Shown here: positions 53,101 through 63,544 of the stretch, in pieces
How the letters are laid out: every line of letters begins with the position of its first letter
How positions within the stretch are numbered: the first letter of the stretch is position 1
Origin: Trebouxia sp. TZW2008
Taxonomy: Eukaryota; Chlorophyta; Trebouxiophyceae; Trebouxiales; Trebouxiaceae
DNA length: 64,000 nucleotides
Direction of reading: 5' to 3'
Assembly (NCBI GenBank): GCA_002118135.1
Contig: BDIU01000186.1
Location: forward strand, 248,001 to 312,000
Notes under the pieces: model-generated
Databases searched by the model: none
What the model saw: the letters and a program-made list of their open reading frames with translations, nothing else
Told to the model about the DNA's origin: nothing
Translations under genes and position numbers: made by a program

Positions 53101-56100
53101 TTGAGTGCATGTACACATTCATGGCTTTTCAGTCAAGCCAAACACAGCAAACAGCCGATGGACGTGTGTGACAAGCTGCTTTGTCATGTGCTTGTTGCAG
53201 AGCAGCTTTCTGTGCAGTCTCATCACACGTGTGCCAGCCTATTGTTTGCAGGGTCATCAAATGGCTTCCTAGATTCAGACAATTGCTGATGCTTAAAGCG
53301 GAAACAGTGACACCTTGATCAGTGCTTTCAAGTGGTCCAGCTCGTGAACAGACTTGGGTGCTCAAAGACAGTCGCTTGGTGACTATACGTACCTGGCAAG
53401 GCCTTTGAGCCCAAACAGTATGCTGCATGTATGTATGTATGTATGTATGTATGTATGTATGTATGTATGTATGTATGTATGTATGTATTATTGCCTGACA
53501 AATAGCTGACAGCATCAGAAGGACTGGCTGACAACAGTCAACACACACAACCTTGGTGCACCACATGCAATGTCCGCATTTTGATGACACAGTGTGCCAG
53601 CCATCGGCAGTAGACAGGCTGAGAAGGGCACCTGTCAGTGACGAGGAAGGGCCCTTGAAGATGCACTTGGATCTCGCAGGACAGGTAGGGCCCCACCAGC
53701 TTCACCTGCAGTTACCACCTGTAATTGGCGTGCAGCCAAGCCAGCAAAACGACTCACAGGACTGTCTGTCAATCAGTCAACTCATTTTGGCTATGACTTC
53801 TGTCTATGACTTCTTCAAGGTCACATGCCAGGAGCATGCAGGTTTTGCGCATTGCAAGGCTTACATGGCTGTCTAGCTTGTCTATGAAAGGCTGGGTCCA
53901 GTTCCATCAATGTCATGATGCTGTGGTCACTTGGCAGAAGTGTGCACATCTCTTACATGGTGAAGCTCACATGGTTTTCAGATTGTCTATACCAGTCCTG
54001 TAATAGACCCGTGCAGGTCTTAGAGAAGGGGCCAAGGCTTACATGGTTGTCTAGTTTATCTATGAAGGGCTGGGTCCAGTGCTGCTTCTCATGCCCTTGG
54101 CTGGCAGCAGCAAAGGGGCCCCGCATGCCATTGTTGATCACCACAAAGTACTTGTACCTCCGCAACAAGCTTGACCCTACATCACAGCAAAACAAGGTAG
54201 CATCAATGTGCTGCTGACGTCTTGTTGTTGACCTGAGACTGCATGACTGTACAAGGACCTCTCCGCCCTCCATGTCCAATATAAATGGTTTAGGTTAGTA
54301 CATGATCGGACTGGCTGGAGACAGTTAGATGGGCCTGCTGAGCCTGCCTAGCCCACGTTTTTAATGGATGAATGAATGAGTGAATGAAACTGCATGCTTG
54401 TCATGCAACTGTTGATCACTACAAACTACTTGTACCTCTGCAGCAAGTTGGCCCTACTTCACAACAAAAGGCAAGGTCAACTTTTTTCACTGTTTTTTGT
54501 CACCATTGATACCAACTTATGCATCAGATCTTAGCCACCTGCATGCTTGTGACAAGATGAGCTTCTGGTGAAAGGTGCAAGCAACGGCGTTGATCATGTA
54601 AGACAATGATACAAGGCCATGTTAGTGTGCTGCTGGCATCTTGCTATTGACAGAAGACTGCATGCTTGTGACCACCACGCAGCTTGGCAAGTAGGAACAA
54701 CACTCTTGCGTCATCAAGCCTTTGCGGAGTAACAAATCTGTCAAGGCTGATAGCGCTGTGCAGCTGCTAATCACGGGCCAGGACATGCCATCTTATCATC
54801 AGCGCAACCTTGCAGATGCAGTCTGAGCACACTAGACTAGCAACAGGCTTGAGAAAATAGCGTTGGCCAATCACTAGAGTGCTCAACTCAATTCTGACAT
54901 CTGCTTGAAGTTTTGTCAGCTCACCAAATTCCAGCTAAAATAACAGAACCGGCTGTCAGGGCTTCCACATGAGCTCCTGGTACCCAAATACGAACAGGTA
55001 TCATAGGCACTTTACAGCAGAAATGGCAGAAACCGTTGACCAAAGAAGATGTTTCAGCTTACCAAACTCGAGCAGTGCTTTCTGGAAGGTGCAGAGGTCC
55101 GAGTGCAAGGTGGTGTTGTCCACAAAGCGCAGCCTGACATTGCAGTAGGGAGGAATCAGGTCCAGCAGGCTGTGACTAACCCTCCCTCCCAGGCTGATGA
55201 CATAATCAGCGCCGTCATGCTCCCTCACTGCAAACCTGCAATGCACAGAATCTGACAACTGCCATATTATGATTGTATGTTCTTGTTCTGCCTGGCGACC
55301 GAAACCTGTTGCCAATTACTCTGCCTGGTGTTGTAGCATGAGCAAAGAGAGAGGGGTGCAGAGCTGCTGTGCTACCGACTTACATGATAGCATTGTGTGC
55401 CAATGTTCTGTATGATCAACAAATGTGGCAATTGATGCGGCAATGAACAGCAACGCCCATGGTGAGGCAAACAATAATTTCTCCTGCTGCAATGGACTAC
55501 AGCATGCACGCGGAAGGTTCAGAAGAGGATGCACTGGGACTTGTTGTACAATGAGTTCATGACGCAACACCGAGCATAGTTTGACTTGAGTCAACAAAGA
55601 AAAAGGAAAGCAGAGCAAGGAAAATGTACGCCATTAGAAATCATAAGGCGTCACACTGGGAGCCTCTGGGAACAGAGGCAGCCCAGCATTGCAGCAGCAA
55701 CCACCACTAGTTGACATATGAGGTTTGACCTTTCGGTCATGCATCACATAGTTCTGGGAAGTCACCTCAGAAAGCTGAGCAGATTAGCCCTAATCAGCTG
55801 CACCTCCTCATCTTCCTCACACATGCTCAAGCTCTCGTAGTAATGATACACAACAAGAACCTGAGCTGCGCCTTCTGAGTCGACTATGCTGCCCTGAAAG
55901 GTTGTCAGGGGGGTGTCTTTGTACCCCTGGCTCTCTAGGGGGGCGGGGGTAACCCTCCCTGGTGGCTGAGCCATCTTGCCAGAAGCTGTCAGGCGAGGCA
56001 GGCTCAAGTTGGTCCCTAATGACAGCAGCATTCAATAATCACATCAATCACACACTCCAGCACATGAGCTAGGTGTGTGTGGCGCAAGTCCTGTCTCGCC

Positions 56101-58051
56101 ACAAAGGCTTATTCTGAGCATCTTTATTGGGAACATTATGATAATCAGACGAAACAGTGTCATCCCACACCTTCCTAGGCCGAGCTGGAGAGTTTGAGCC
56201 TGTCATCAATTTGAACTGCAATAAATGCAGTTGTGCCTCTCAGTGCAAGCACTGATCGAGGACAACAAACAAGCTTAATGCGGTACACATAACAAATCAG
56301 ATGCTGCAAACAGTCTCTCAGACAAACCATGTGTGAAACCCACAATTCTGTGAAGCATGTGCTGAAACATGAATGTACCCTCACCTGAGTTATGCAGAGC
56401 CAGCCATCTGCGGGTGTTGCATCTGGTGATGTTGGCATACGCACTGGTGGCATTGAATGGCCGATGCAGGTCAGGCTGTAGGGCCCTGCTCTGTGACTCT
56501 GTGCCCTGAGGTAAATGGCCTTCAGATAGGGCCTTAGCCCCTGCTAGAACCTTGCTCAAGTCTATGGTGCTGCCAGGCCAATGTTGGATCTCATCACCAT
56601 CATTGACAACTGCCGCAGAAGATGCTGGCAAGATGACATCATCAATGGCAGCTGCTGCAAAAGATGCTGGCAAGACATTACCATCATTGGCAGCTGCTAC
56701 AGAAGATGCTGGCAAGATGACATCATCTTTGGCAGCTGCTGCAGAACTTGCTGCCAACAGATCGTGTCCAGAAGCCGAGTGGAAGCGAGGACGAGAGGAA
56801 GCATTAGTCAACCCAAGCTGCTGAGTCAGCGCCTGTGACTGCTCCTCGCTAAGTTTGAAGGCATTCTGACGCGTCAAGGTTGGCCTGATGTTTGGCCAAA
56901 ACTGAGCTGAAGTTGTTGATGAGTGCAGCGTAGGGCTTTGATCACTGTTTTCTTGGCCAGTTTCTTGGCCTGACCAAAACCTACCTCGACCAACATGCTG
57001 GCGCTGCACGCTGAGTGGTGATGGTGACGCTGTGGCAAGCAGATGTCTGACGCCAAAAATCCGCTGCCAGAAGGGCTTTGTAGACTTTTGGTCTGGCTTG
57101 TATACATATGTACTGACTAATTGCTTGAGATACTCAGCAGTGAGTCTGGAGTCCTGAGTCCAATGGCCTGAGGCTGAGATCAGAAAAGGGGCTTGCAGGG
57201 GAGCGCAGCATGCAAAGCGCTCAAGCTGGCTGTTTGAAATAGTGATGGCAGAATGGATGATGACCTCCTGCTGGCTTGACAGCGCCTTGCCACCCTTCAA
57301 TGCTGTTGACAAGTCTGTGTAGTTTTTGGTGATAGGCAGAAGGGCCTCCTCATGAGCAGACTGAAAGGTGCTTGGTATGCCTGACCTCCTCTGTTGAAGA
57401 TCCGCCGTGAACTTTTCAAGAGCTGCATGTCACTGCACACTGTCGCCAACTTGATGGGCCCAAAGAGTTTCTGCCAGCAGAAACAGCAGCCAATGCAACT
57501 GCAAATGCCAGACCCTGAACACAAGCATTCTGCAGGACACTGCGCTGTGATGCACATTTTCAGAACTTGCCTGTGCCTGTAATGTTCCAGGGTGGCTTTA
57601 CTGCTTGTGCACAAAAGTCTGGCCCTCTGCCGCACCAGCCCCACTGGCTACAGCAATGCTGTTTGGCAAAAGGATTGCAGACAGAGGCGGAATGACTACT
57701 GGGCGCTGGGAATTTGCTGCCACAGCGCTCGTCTGAACGCCAGTTCGGTCTGTATGCCTGGTCTACAGATGGCGGGAGATCTCGCTCTAGAAAAGGCTGT
57801 GGATTGTTGTGCTCACACAGCCACACGTCGCCTGCTGCGCAGAGCTGACGAAGCCGCGAAACCGCAGCCCAGCCAGGAAAGATAATCAGAAACAGCACGA
57901 GCCCGAAGAGTGGATGCGCAACAAGGCGCCTTGGTAAGCTCCGGATAGGTTCCCGCTTGCTTTCTTTGGCGCGTCGCTCGCTGCTAGGAGCCCAATCTTG
58001 CGCGTGCTCGTCGACAACTGAACTAGGTGCTGCAGGTGCACGCCTGCGCAT
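50157..58051 (-). CDS. Membrane-anchored hevein-domain protein with glycosyltransferase-like domain
   Basis: Exons 57571-58051, 56385-57422, 55766-56015, 55063-55235, 54043-54176, 53632-53705, 52274-52503, 51233-51332, 50562-50782 and 50157-50359 sum to 2904 nt (967 aa), all phases consistent. It has a basic cytosolic N-terminus and a single membrane anchor at about 45-65 ([19 protein letters not shown]), i.e. type II topology. A six-cysteine hevein-type chitin-binding domain follows at about 110-147 ([15 protein letters not shown]). Next is a long low-complexity region with a 14-residue repeat ([18 protein letters not shown], four copies). From about 560 comes a domain resembling an uncharacterised glycosyltransferase-like family: [78 protein letters not shown]. 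The enzyme activity is inferred, not shown. Exon 1 ends with a GC donor (AG|GCAAGT). Exons 5, 7, 8 and 9 each have ghost copies. Confidence 0.85.
50562..50950 (-). repeat. Ghost copy of GT-gene exon 9 acceptor half
   Basis: The real exon 9 ends (5' edge) at 50782 with acceptor CAG|GATGGTTGAGGACATG. A degenerate copy has its edge at 50935 (CACAG|GATGGTTGAGGACATG), offset 153 bp. It keeps CCCAATGGGAGTCAC and TTTGCCACACCCTG and then diverges. Confidence 0.88.
51233..51680 (-). repeat. Tandem copies of GT-gene exon 8
   Basis: Real exon 8 is 51233-51332. A near-complete copy with acceptor (CTGCAG|TCTCTCAAA) has its edge at 51506, offset 174 bp, with a downstream intron copy (AATGATGTGGCCACCTTG) alongside. 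A third, decayed copy occupies about 51585-51680. Confidence 0.88.
52071..52160 (-). repeat. Ghost copy of GT-gene exon 7 donor half
   Basis: A copy of the exon 7 end (real edge 52274) with its donor at 52071, offset 203 bp. It preserves the frame [18 protein letters not shown] and a GTAC donor, with substitutions ([11 protein letters not shown] versus [11 protein letters not shown]). Confidence 0.9.
52440..52760 (-). repeat. Three tandem 120-bp copies of GT-gene exon 7 acceptor half
   Basis: The real edge is at 52503 (CACAG|GGTGGGCATCC). Ghost edges are at 52623 and 52743, spaced exactly 120 bp each. The first ghost has TG instead of AG at the acceptor. The second keeps AG but has an in-frame TAG. 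All encode versions of [19 protein letters not shown]. Confidence 0.95.
53427..53488. repeat. (GTAT)n microsatellite
   Basis: About 15 perfect tetranucleotide repeats in an intron of the glycosyltransferase-like gene. Confidence 0.98.
53855..54480 (-). repeat. Ghost copies flanking GT-gene exon 5
   Basis: The donor edge of exon 5 (real 54043) recurs at 53855-53903 (ACATGGCTGTCTAGCTTGTC versus ACATGGTTGTCTAGTTTATC). The acceptor half (real to 54176) recurs at about 54403-54465 (CACTACAAACTACTTGTACC versus CACCACAAAGTACTTGTACC). Confidence 0.8.
56590..56760 (-). repeat. 42-bp in-frame coding repeat
   Basis: Three clear copies and one partial copy of a 42-bp unit within exon 2 of the hevein-glycosyltransferase gene. 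They encode 14-residue Ala/Asp/Leu/Pro/Ser repeats. Confidence 0.9.
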
Positions 58052-58385
58052 GCCCTACAGCACTTAACTTCGTGGTCGGCGCTTTGACAGCTCCTGAACG
58101 CAACTCAATATTTGTGCACGATGAGGGGCTGGCATCGACCCGTCTAGGCCTTGAGGACACCCCTGAAGTTGATGTGCATTGCGCATAGAAGTGTTGCAAG
58201 ACTTGTTGCTGCACGCTCCGTAACCATCCTGAATGTAGAAGCTAAGCCAGAAGGTGAGTCAGGGCTGCGGCACGAACCTCTAGTTGGCTGGCAGCCTTTT
58301 TTGTCGGGGTGGGTTCCTGACGCTTTTCCATGCACACTAACATGAATCGAACTTGATGGATATGCTTTGATAATCATTGCCATTT

Positions 58386-58432
58386 TATGGCACATGCGAT
58401 CGACTTGTTGTCTGGCTAAAGCATGTAGAAAT
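58386..58432 (+). mobile_element. Probable LINE 3' fragment
   Basis: Shares TGGCACATG-GATC-CTTGTTG-CTGGCTAAAGCATGTA with 3394-3435, where the sequence directly follows a reverse-transcriptase C-terminal signature. It is short and non-coding by itself. Confidence 0.4.
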
Positions 58433-58925
58433 CTCTCCCCTTTTACTTCGGAAGATGATGTCCAGCACGCCAGATACAACGAACAGCAGCCAGCCGTTGT
58501 TGAAGTCCACATTCTTACGATCTGATGATATAGCTACTACTGACGACTGTGTCCACCAACACGCCTGTCATTCTGTGGCATACAGATCTAGAGTGCTCGC
58601 TTGAAAGGATCTGTATACCTGCTTTCCTCCCAAACACCAAGGGTGCCAAAAACATAGACAATAAAAAGCCCTGCTGCTGATGACCACGTGAAGAACAGGC
58701 AGCTGTACTAAGCATATCATGTAGAGCAGGTCACAAGCTGGCAGAGCATATATCATTGCTCGGCCTGCTGGCGGCCAGCTTTGCGGGTATTGTACAGGTC
58801 AGTATTAATTGTCCGTAGTGAGATGTCCACACAATATTGAGCTGCCAATCGCCTTCGGTGACCGTTTCACATTTCTACAGGGGCCTCATTGCATACTGCC
58901 GATGGTTGTCACATCTGCTTTGCTT

Positions 58926-58990
58926 GTTAACGTTCCTTGTAGTTGGTACTGGCGAGTAAGCAGATTACGAGGGATTGACGCGTCAGTGTT
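58926..58990. repeat. Dispersed repeat fragment, pair member 2
   Basis: About 65 bp similar to 34276-34339; see that entry. The minus strand reads TLTRQSLVICLL. Confidence 0.6.
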
Positions 58991-59023
58991 CCATTGCCCA
59001 CTTGCAATAGAGTGGTCAGCAGC

Positions 59024-59897
59024 TTAGACCTTGAGCTCCTGCTCTGCTATCAGTACCCCATCCTTGTCAGCATATATCCAGCTGTGAGGCTTGACAACTG
59101 CACCAGCAATTGTCACAGGCACATCGCGCAGGCCCAGATCCCTCTTTGAGCTTTTCAGGGGGTAGGTGTTCAAGGCTTTAACTCCAAGTGGCATCTTCTC
59201 GATGTCTGCTGAATCCCTGATGCAGCCATTGATGATTATACCCTGCAAGCATCGCCACAGCAGGCTTGATGACGTGCTGTCATGCACTCATGTCTGCAAA
59301 GCAAGGTCCTGCAGCGTGGGCAGGTGACAACAATAGCCTACAAGCATTTTGCACATGTTTGCAACTCACACTCCAGCCATTCTTATGTGCCATCTCTGCG
59401 ATGTTGTCGCCAAGTAAAGCGCAACGCAGAGACCCTCCTCCATCAACCACAAGCACACGTCCCTGGCCTTGCTCCTCTAACGCCTGTAGCCAGTTAGCAC
59501 ATGAGCTGTGGCCTCATCCGATGCTCGTGCAAGCCCTTTGGTGCTGATGATGCACATGCTGTGACGTACAATCCGGGCTGAAACTTGCCTTGCGAACCAA
59601 GGGATTGTTCTCAAAGCACTTCACAGTCGCGACCTGTCCTTTGAAGCGAGAATGACCCCCAAAGTTACGAAAAATGGGGTCCATGATCTGTACATTGCGT
59701 TCGTTCACAATGTCGACGGGGTCCTTGATGAACGTATCGCACAGATCGGCCGTCGCGCCGCGAGCAGCATCTGGAGGTGGTGTTTGACTTGACATGCGAC
59801 TTTGGCTGCAGACGGGCGCACGAGAAGCTAGGATGCCCGATCGTATGCTGGACACCGCAGCGGCACCACCGAAGCGGGCCCGCAGGCCTCCAAGCAT
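59024..59897 (-). CDS. RraA-like / HMG aldolase-type protein
   Basis: Member of the RraA superfamily (bacterial regulator of RNase E, and 4-hydroxy-4-methyl-2-oxoglutarate aldolase/oxaloacetate decarboxylase activities). Exons 59589-59897, 59370-59483 and 59024-59242 sum to 642 nt (213 aa). The conserved core shows [69 protein letters not shown] (catalytic Arg-Asp pair), [12 protein letters not shown] and [13 protein letters not shown]. The start at 59897 adds an Arg/Ser/Ala-rich leader ([20 protein letters not shown]) that looks mitochondrial. The alternative start MSSQTPP at 59795 gives the usual 179-residue form. Exon 1 ends AAG|GCAAGT, a GC-AG donor that the conserved protein alignment across the junction requires. 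It is divergent from the carrier gene. Plants have close homologues annotated RraA-like 1-3. Confidence 0.93.
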
Positions 59898-60261
59898 ACT
59901 CCCAGCCAAATCTACTGTATGCACTTGCGACAGATTACGCTCCTTTTGCTGCCGATCGCGGCACAAAGCCTGCAACGAATTTAAAGTGGGGGTCTGAAGA
60001 CGAAGCAAGCTCGTTGACCAGGCACTCGGTTTTATCCGAAACATATCCCGCACTGCAGGCGACATCGTCGCGAGGGCACGGTTGCGCTGCTTCTGACATA
60101 GCTCTTTCGTGTGATACTTGCCAGAACAGCATATTGCGGGAACCAGGTCCGAGCTCAAGCGTAGCAGCTGCAACTCGCAGCCTCGACCTAACGTTGACTT
60201 GCGTGACTAGTGTCTGGTCGACGCATTGCATCTTCCGCCCGGGCAGACAAGTCGGGCCAAA
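59898..60261. promoter_or_regulatory. Shared divergent promoter region RraA-like / carrier
   Basis: 364 bp between the start codons of two divergent genes with probable mitochondrial products. It is relatively CG-rich compared with flanking introns. No discrete element was identified. Confidence 0.5.
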
Positions 60262-63200
60262 ATGCCCGAGCGGAGTGCGCCATCGCAGAGCCCGTACTTG
60301 AAGACTGCCAAAGATGTCATGGCTGGCACCTGCGGTGCGTTCATGATCAACCACACGGATCAACACTTGCAGTCAAGCAAGACCAACTTACCGTTCAAAG
60401 CCCGCTTGCAGGTGGTATTGTCGTAACGTTTGTTGGGCATCCCTTCGACACTGTCAAAGTCCGGCTACAGACGCAAGACATGGCCAAGCCTATCTACTGT
60501 AAGCACAGCTGCTTGCACATGCTTATGAGACATTCAAGCCTGCTTTCAAGTCACAACTATTTACATGCAGCTGGAGCACTGGATTGTGCCAAGAAGACTG
60601 TACAGTGGGAAGGCCTCACAGGTCTCTATAAGGTGCGCATTCCTAAGCATATAAGCATACAGAGTGCTGCGTCGCATGGCAGAGAAACAGGTTTGACTTG
60701 ATTATGACCATGATCCTGCAGCTTACTTGAGGTTTGTACAGCCATGTGAGCCTTCCGTTCAAAACGTGCAATTTTATCCCACAGGGTGTCACCTCGCCTC
60801 TGGCAGGACAGATTCTCTTCAGGTCAACCTTGTTCGGCGCATTTGGCCAAGCAAAAACATGGCTGGCTACAAACAGTGATGGCTCCAAGCGGCCTCTGCG
60901 TACTGCAGACTACTACAAGGCAGGCCTGCACGATTCCAAGCCATTTTGGCTGAATGCTATGCATCTTCTCGGCATTGCATTGTTGAGCCTAACATCACTG
61001 CCAGCTGCTGCAAACCTGTCCTCGTCACACTGCTGACGTGAAAATGTCATCCTGCACCTGGGGACTGCTTCCTGTCACTGACGCTCATGCTCCCAGACAA
61101 AAGTATGTTCCTGGCACTTGAGATACAGTAAAGTCTCTTTGTAAGGACACTCAACGCAAGGACAATCTTGATATAAGGACAGCGCCATCAGTAATCAAAT
61201 ACTGCATTCTCACTGCAGTGGTCCCATTAAGTAAGGACAATTTGATGTAAGGACAATTCTTTTTATATCCAAAACAGTTGGTACAAGAGAATACTGCAAT
61301 GCCAAGAGGTTTGCGTGTGAATGAGAGTGCAGCAAGTTGACGCTGGTGCTGTGATGTTGCGGCAGGCAGGTGCCATCACAGGCTTCATTGCAATTCCACA
61401 TGTTGCACCTGGCAACTGCTTGCCATTGAACTCGTTACGTGAAATCAAAAACCCATTTCTTGTGCATGAATTCTGTCTTTTCCTTTACAGCATTGAAAGT
61501 TTTGCTGTGGTGTTGTGGCAGGCAGGTGCCATCACAGGCTTCATTGCAGCATTTGTGGAGGGACCAATCGACTTCTACAAGTCTCAGATACAGGTCCAGA
61601 TCATCCGGTCTAGGGCTGACCCCAACTACAAACGTAGCTATGCCAGCTCACACGCCTTTCTGCACCCTCACACTCCTGCATACCTGCTGCACTATGCCCA
61701 AGTAGATGCATTTGCACCATGTGTTCCATGCTGATTATTGCACCATCTACAGCCAACCTGCATAGCATGCTGCACCTTGTCAGCAAGGCTTCTGCAATGC
61801 ACCCCATCTCTCAAATCCTGCGCATATTTTGACAGCAAAAGCAGGCACGCTCTCCTTGATTGTTTGCAATGCTGACTTGAGGAACCTTAGACAGCGTGTG
61901 TCAAGGACTCGTCACTCTCCCTTGCATCACTCAAACGCTTTGCTCACCCCTGTCTTGTACAATGCAACCGCCTATACAGTGATATTTGACTGTGTCAAAG
62001 TCAGCCTGACTCTTGTGTTTGTGGGATGCAGCTGCTTACACAACAGTGTTTGATTGTGTGAAAGCCACACTAAGGAACAACGGTATCAGGGGGCCTTTCC
62101 AAGGGCTGTCAGCCACTTTGGTCAGAAACACCCCAGCCAACTCAATCTACCTTGGTAGCTTTGAGGTGATGAAGGAGCAGATGGCACAGTATAAGGGCTG
62201 TGAAAAGACACAGCTGCCTGCTGCCTGGGTAAGCCCAGTGCTTACCAATCCACTCAACCCTGTCCTCAAATGCCCAGCTGTGAATCAAAAAGCTTAACAC
62301 AACCAGAAGACTTTTTGATCACAATGCGCGAGGCTCAACAGGGGGTTCAAAACACTGTGTCAGTGTAGCTGTGGTCTTGGGGTTCTTGAGCACAGACTCA
62401 GTCAGCATGTGCCAAGCACAGAACAAAAGGGCAGCTTGAAAGCTGAAGGCATGCTTGGCCATACGAGGCTATGAGACCATTCTCAGTATCTGTCAGCTAG
62501 TGATCAACAAGACTTAGCGCGGTGTACAATTGTGAAATGTGCACATGCTAGTCATCTCGGCACTCAGCTGAGCATGCAAAGCAGCGCTCAGCTGCCTTCG
62601 GACACTGTTGGCTTGCATGCAAGCATGTATGCAGAAAGAGGTCAGCAACCCGACAGGCAGGGATGTAACAGAATTGCCTCTCAAATCCAGAAAATAGCAT
62701 GCCGGTGCTTAGATTCAGACTTTTGGCCAAATAGAGAACTGGTAAGACCTTAAGTTTGGGTCCTCTCCACGAAGTAGTGATGGGTTCGAATCCAGTATGT
62801 TGCATTGCATGCGCAACATTCACCAACATCAGTGATTGTTGGACTGCAGCCGGAGCTGCAGTGTATGCTTTTGTGCAGCATGCACAATCATTACTGTGAT
62901 GCTGCGCATAGGTGTTGTCAGCTGGAGGCCTAGGTGGGCTGTTTTATTGGCTAGCCATCTACCCTGTGGATGTTATCAAGTCAGCTATGGCTACTGACAG
63001 CATAGAACCCGGCAAGCGCAAATACCCTACGATGGCCACTACATATCAGGTACTGTCCACACATGTTTGTGTGTTGTGTGAGTGCAAGCCAATTGCATGA
63101 TCCTGACTTTTGCTGCATGGCCCCCTTATCTGGCTCAATGTGCTTGCATGCGCAACATGATTGTGGGTGCACGCAACCTGTCCATGTGTGAAATGACACA

Positions 63201-63544
63201 GTTGTGTCTTGACTGAGTTGTCAAGCCCTGGTGATTGGCAGAGAGACCTCAAAGCTGTCATTGCAGTTGTGCAGAGCAGATCAGAGTCTGTTTACAGTCA
63301 AGTTTTGACCTACAAGCTCAAAGCTTTTAATGAGCCAAGCAATTTGATAGTAAAAGTTGAGGTCACTTTGTAAGCAAAATGCAAGTAGAACGCTGAGGTG
63401 TCCTGCCTATTGCAGAAATTGATGGCAGAGGGTGGGGTTGGTCGCTTCTACAGAGGTTTCACTCCCTGTATTGCCAGAGCTATGCCAGCCAACGGTGTCA
63501 TGCTGTACACAGTAGACAAGGTCACAGCAATGCTCAACAAATGA
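60262..63544 (+). CDS. Mitochondrial carrier family protein (carnitine/ornithine carrier-like)
   Basis: Inner-membrane solute exchanger of the SLC25 family. Exons 60262-60334, 60412-60498, 60571-60632, 60785-60919, 61522-61633, 62032-62228, 62912-63049 and 63416-63544 sum to 933 nt (310 aa), the family length. All three repeats carry the Px(D/E)xx(K/R) signature: [24 protein letters not shown] and [12 protein letters not shown]. Matrix helices ([46 protein letters not shown]) follow each. The [14 protein letters not shown] opening and RAMPANG ending are most like the carnitine/acylcarnitine, BOU and ornithine branch. The substrate cannot be fixed from this. The intron after exon 4 has a GC donor (AAG|GCAGGC); phase allows no GT alternative. 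Introns hold a MITE, a SINE and two ghost exon edges. Confidence 0.92.
61126..61296 (+). mobile_element. MITE, pogo/Tc1-mariner-like, copy 2
   Basis: A 171-bp element in the carrier gene intron after exon 4, same orientation as the 25453 copy. Its left end is CAGTAAAGTCTCTTTGTAAG after TA. Internal TAAGGAC motifs and CTGCATTCTCACTGCAGTGG match copy 1. The right end reads ATACTG followed by CA, so the right TA is mutated. Confidence 0.83.
61340..61560 (+). repeat. Ghost copy of carrier exon 5 acceptor edge
   Basis: GGCAGGCAGGTGCCATCACA occurs at 61361 (ghost) and at 61517 (real acceptor), both followed by GGCTTCATTGCA, at an offset of 156 bp. After that the ghost diverges. Confidence 0.93.
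61961..62076 (+). repeat. Ghost copy of carrier exon 6 acceptor edge
   Basis: The real exon 6 start (62032; GCTTACACAACAGTGTTTGA) has a copy at about 61970 (GCCTATACAGTGATATTTGA, continuing CTGTGTCAAAG) about 63 bp upstream. The ghost has AA instead of AG at the acceptor. Confidence 0.8.
62684..62811 (+). mobile_element. tRNA-derived SINE-like element, copy B
   Basis: Second copy of the 6294-6412 element, in the carrier intron before exon 7. It carries an A-box-like AGAACTGGTAAGA and a perfect B box GGTTCGAATCC (62783-62793). Shared flanks (ATCCAGAAAATAGCATG and CAGACTTTTGGCCA) exceed a tRNA in length. Confidence 0.65.

Larger units (their letters stand above)
58052..59023. other. Intergenic, GT promoter and RraA 3' side, with transposon remnants
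   Basis: 972 bp between two minus-strand genes. It contains a fragment at 58386-58432 similar to the LINE-linked sequence at 3393-3435 and the dispersed repeat at 58926-58990. No intact gene was seen. Confidence 0.55.

Noticed and set aside
53205..53275. Possible extra exon of the GT-like gene ([14 protein letters not shown])
   Set aside because: Splice phase allows it, but joining exon 6 directly to exon 7 gives the family motif [10 protein letters not shown] without a gap.
53129..53590. Minus-strand reading frame with a long Tyr-Ile-His-Thr repeat
   Set aside because: It is the translation of the GTAT microsatellite inside an intron, not a gene.
56552..56838. Forward frames encoding Ala/Lys/Asp repeats
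   Set aside because: They are antisense shadows of the 42-bp coding repeat in exon 2 of the minus-strand hevein-GT gene.
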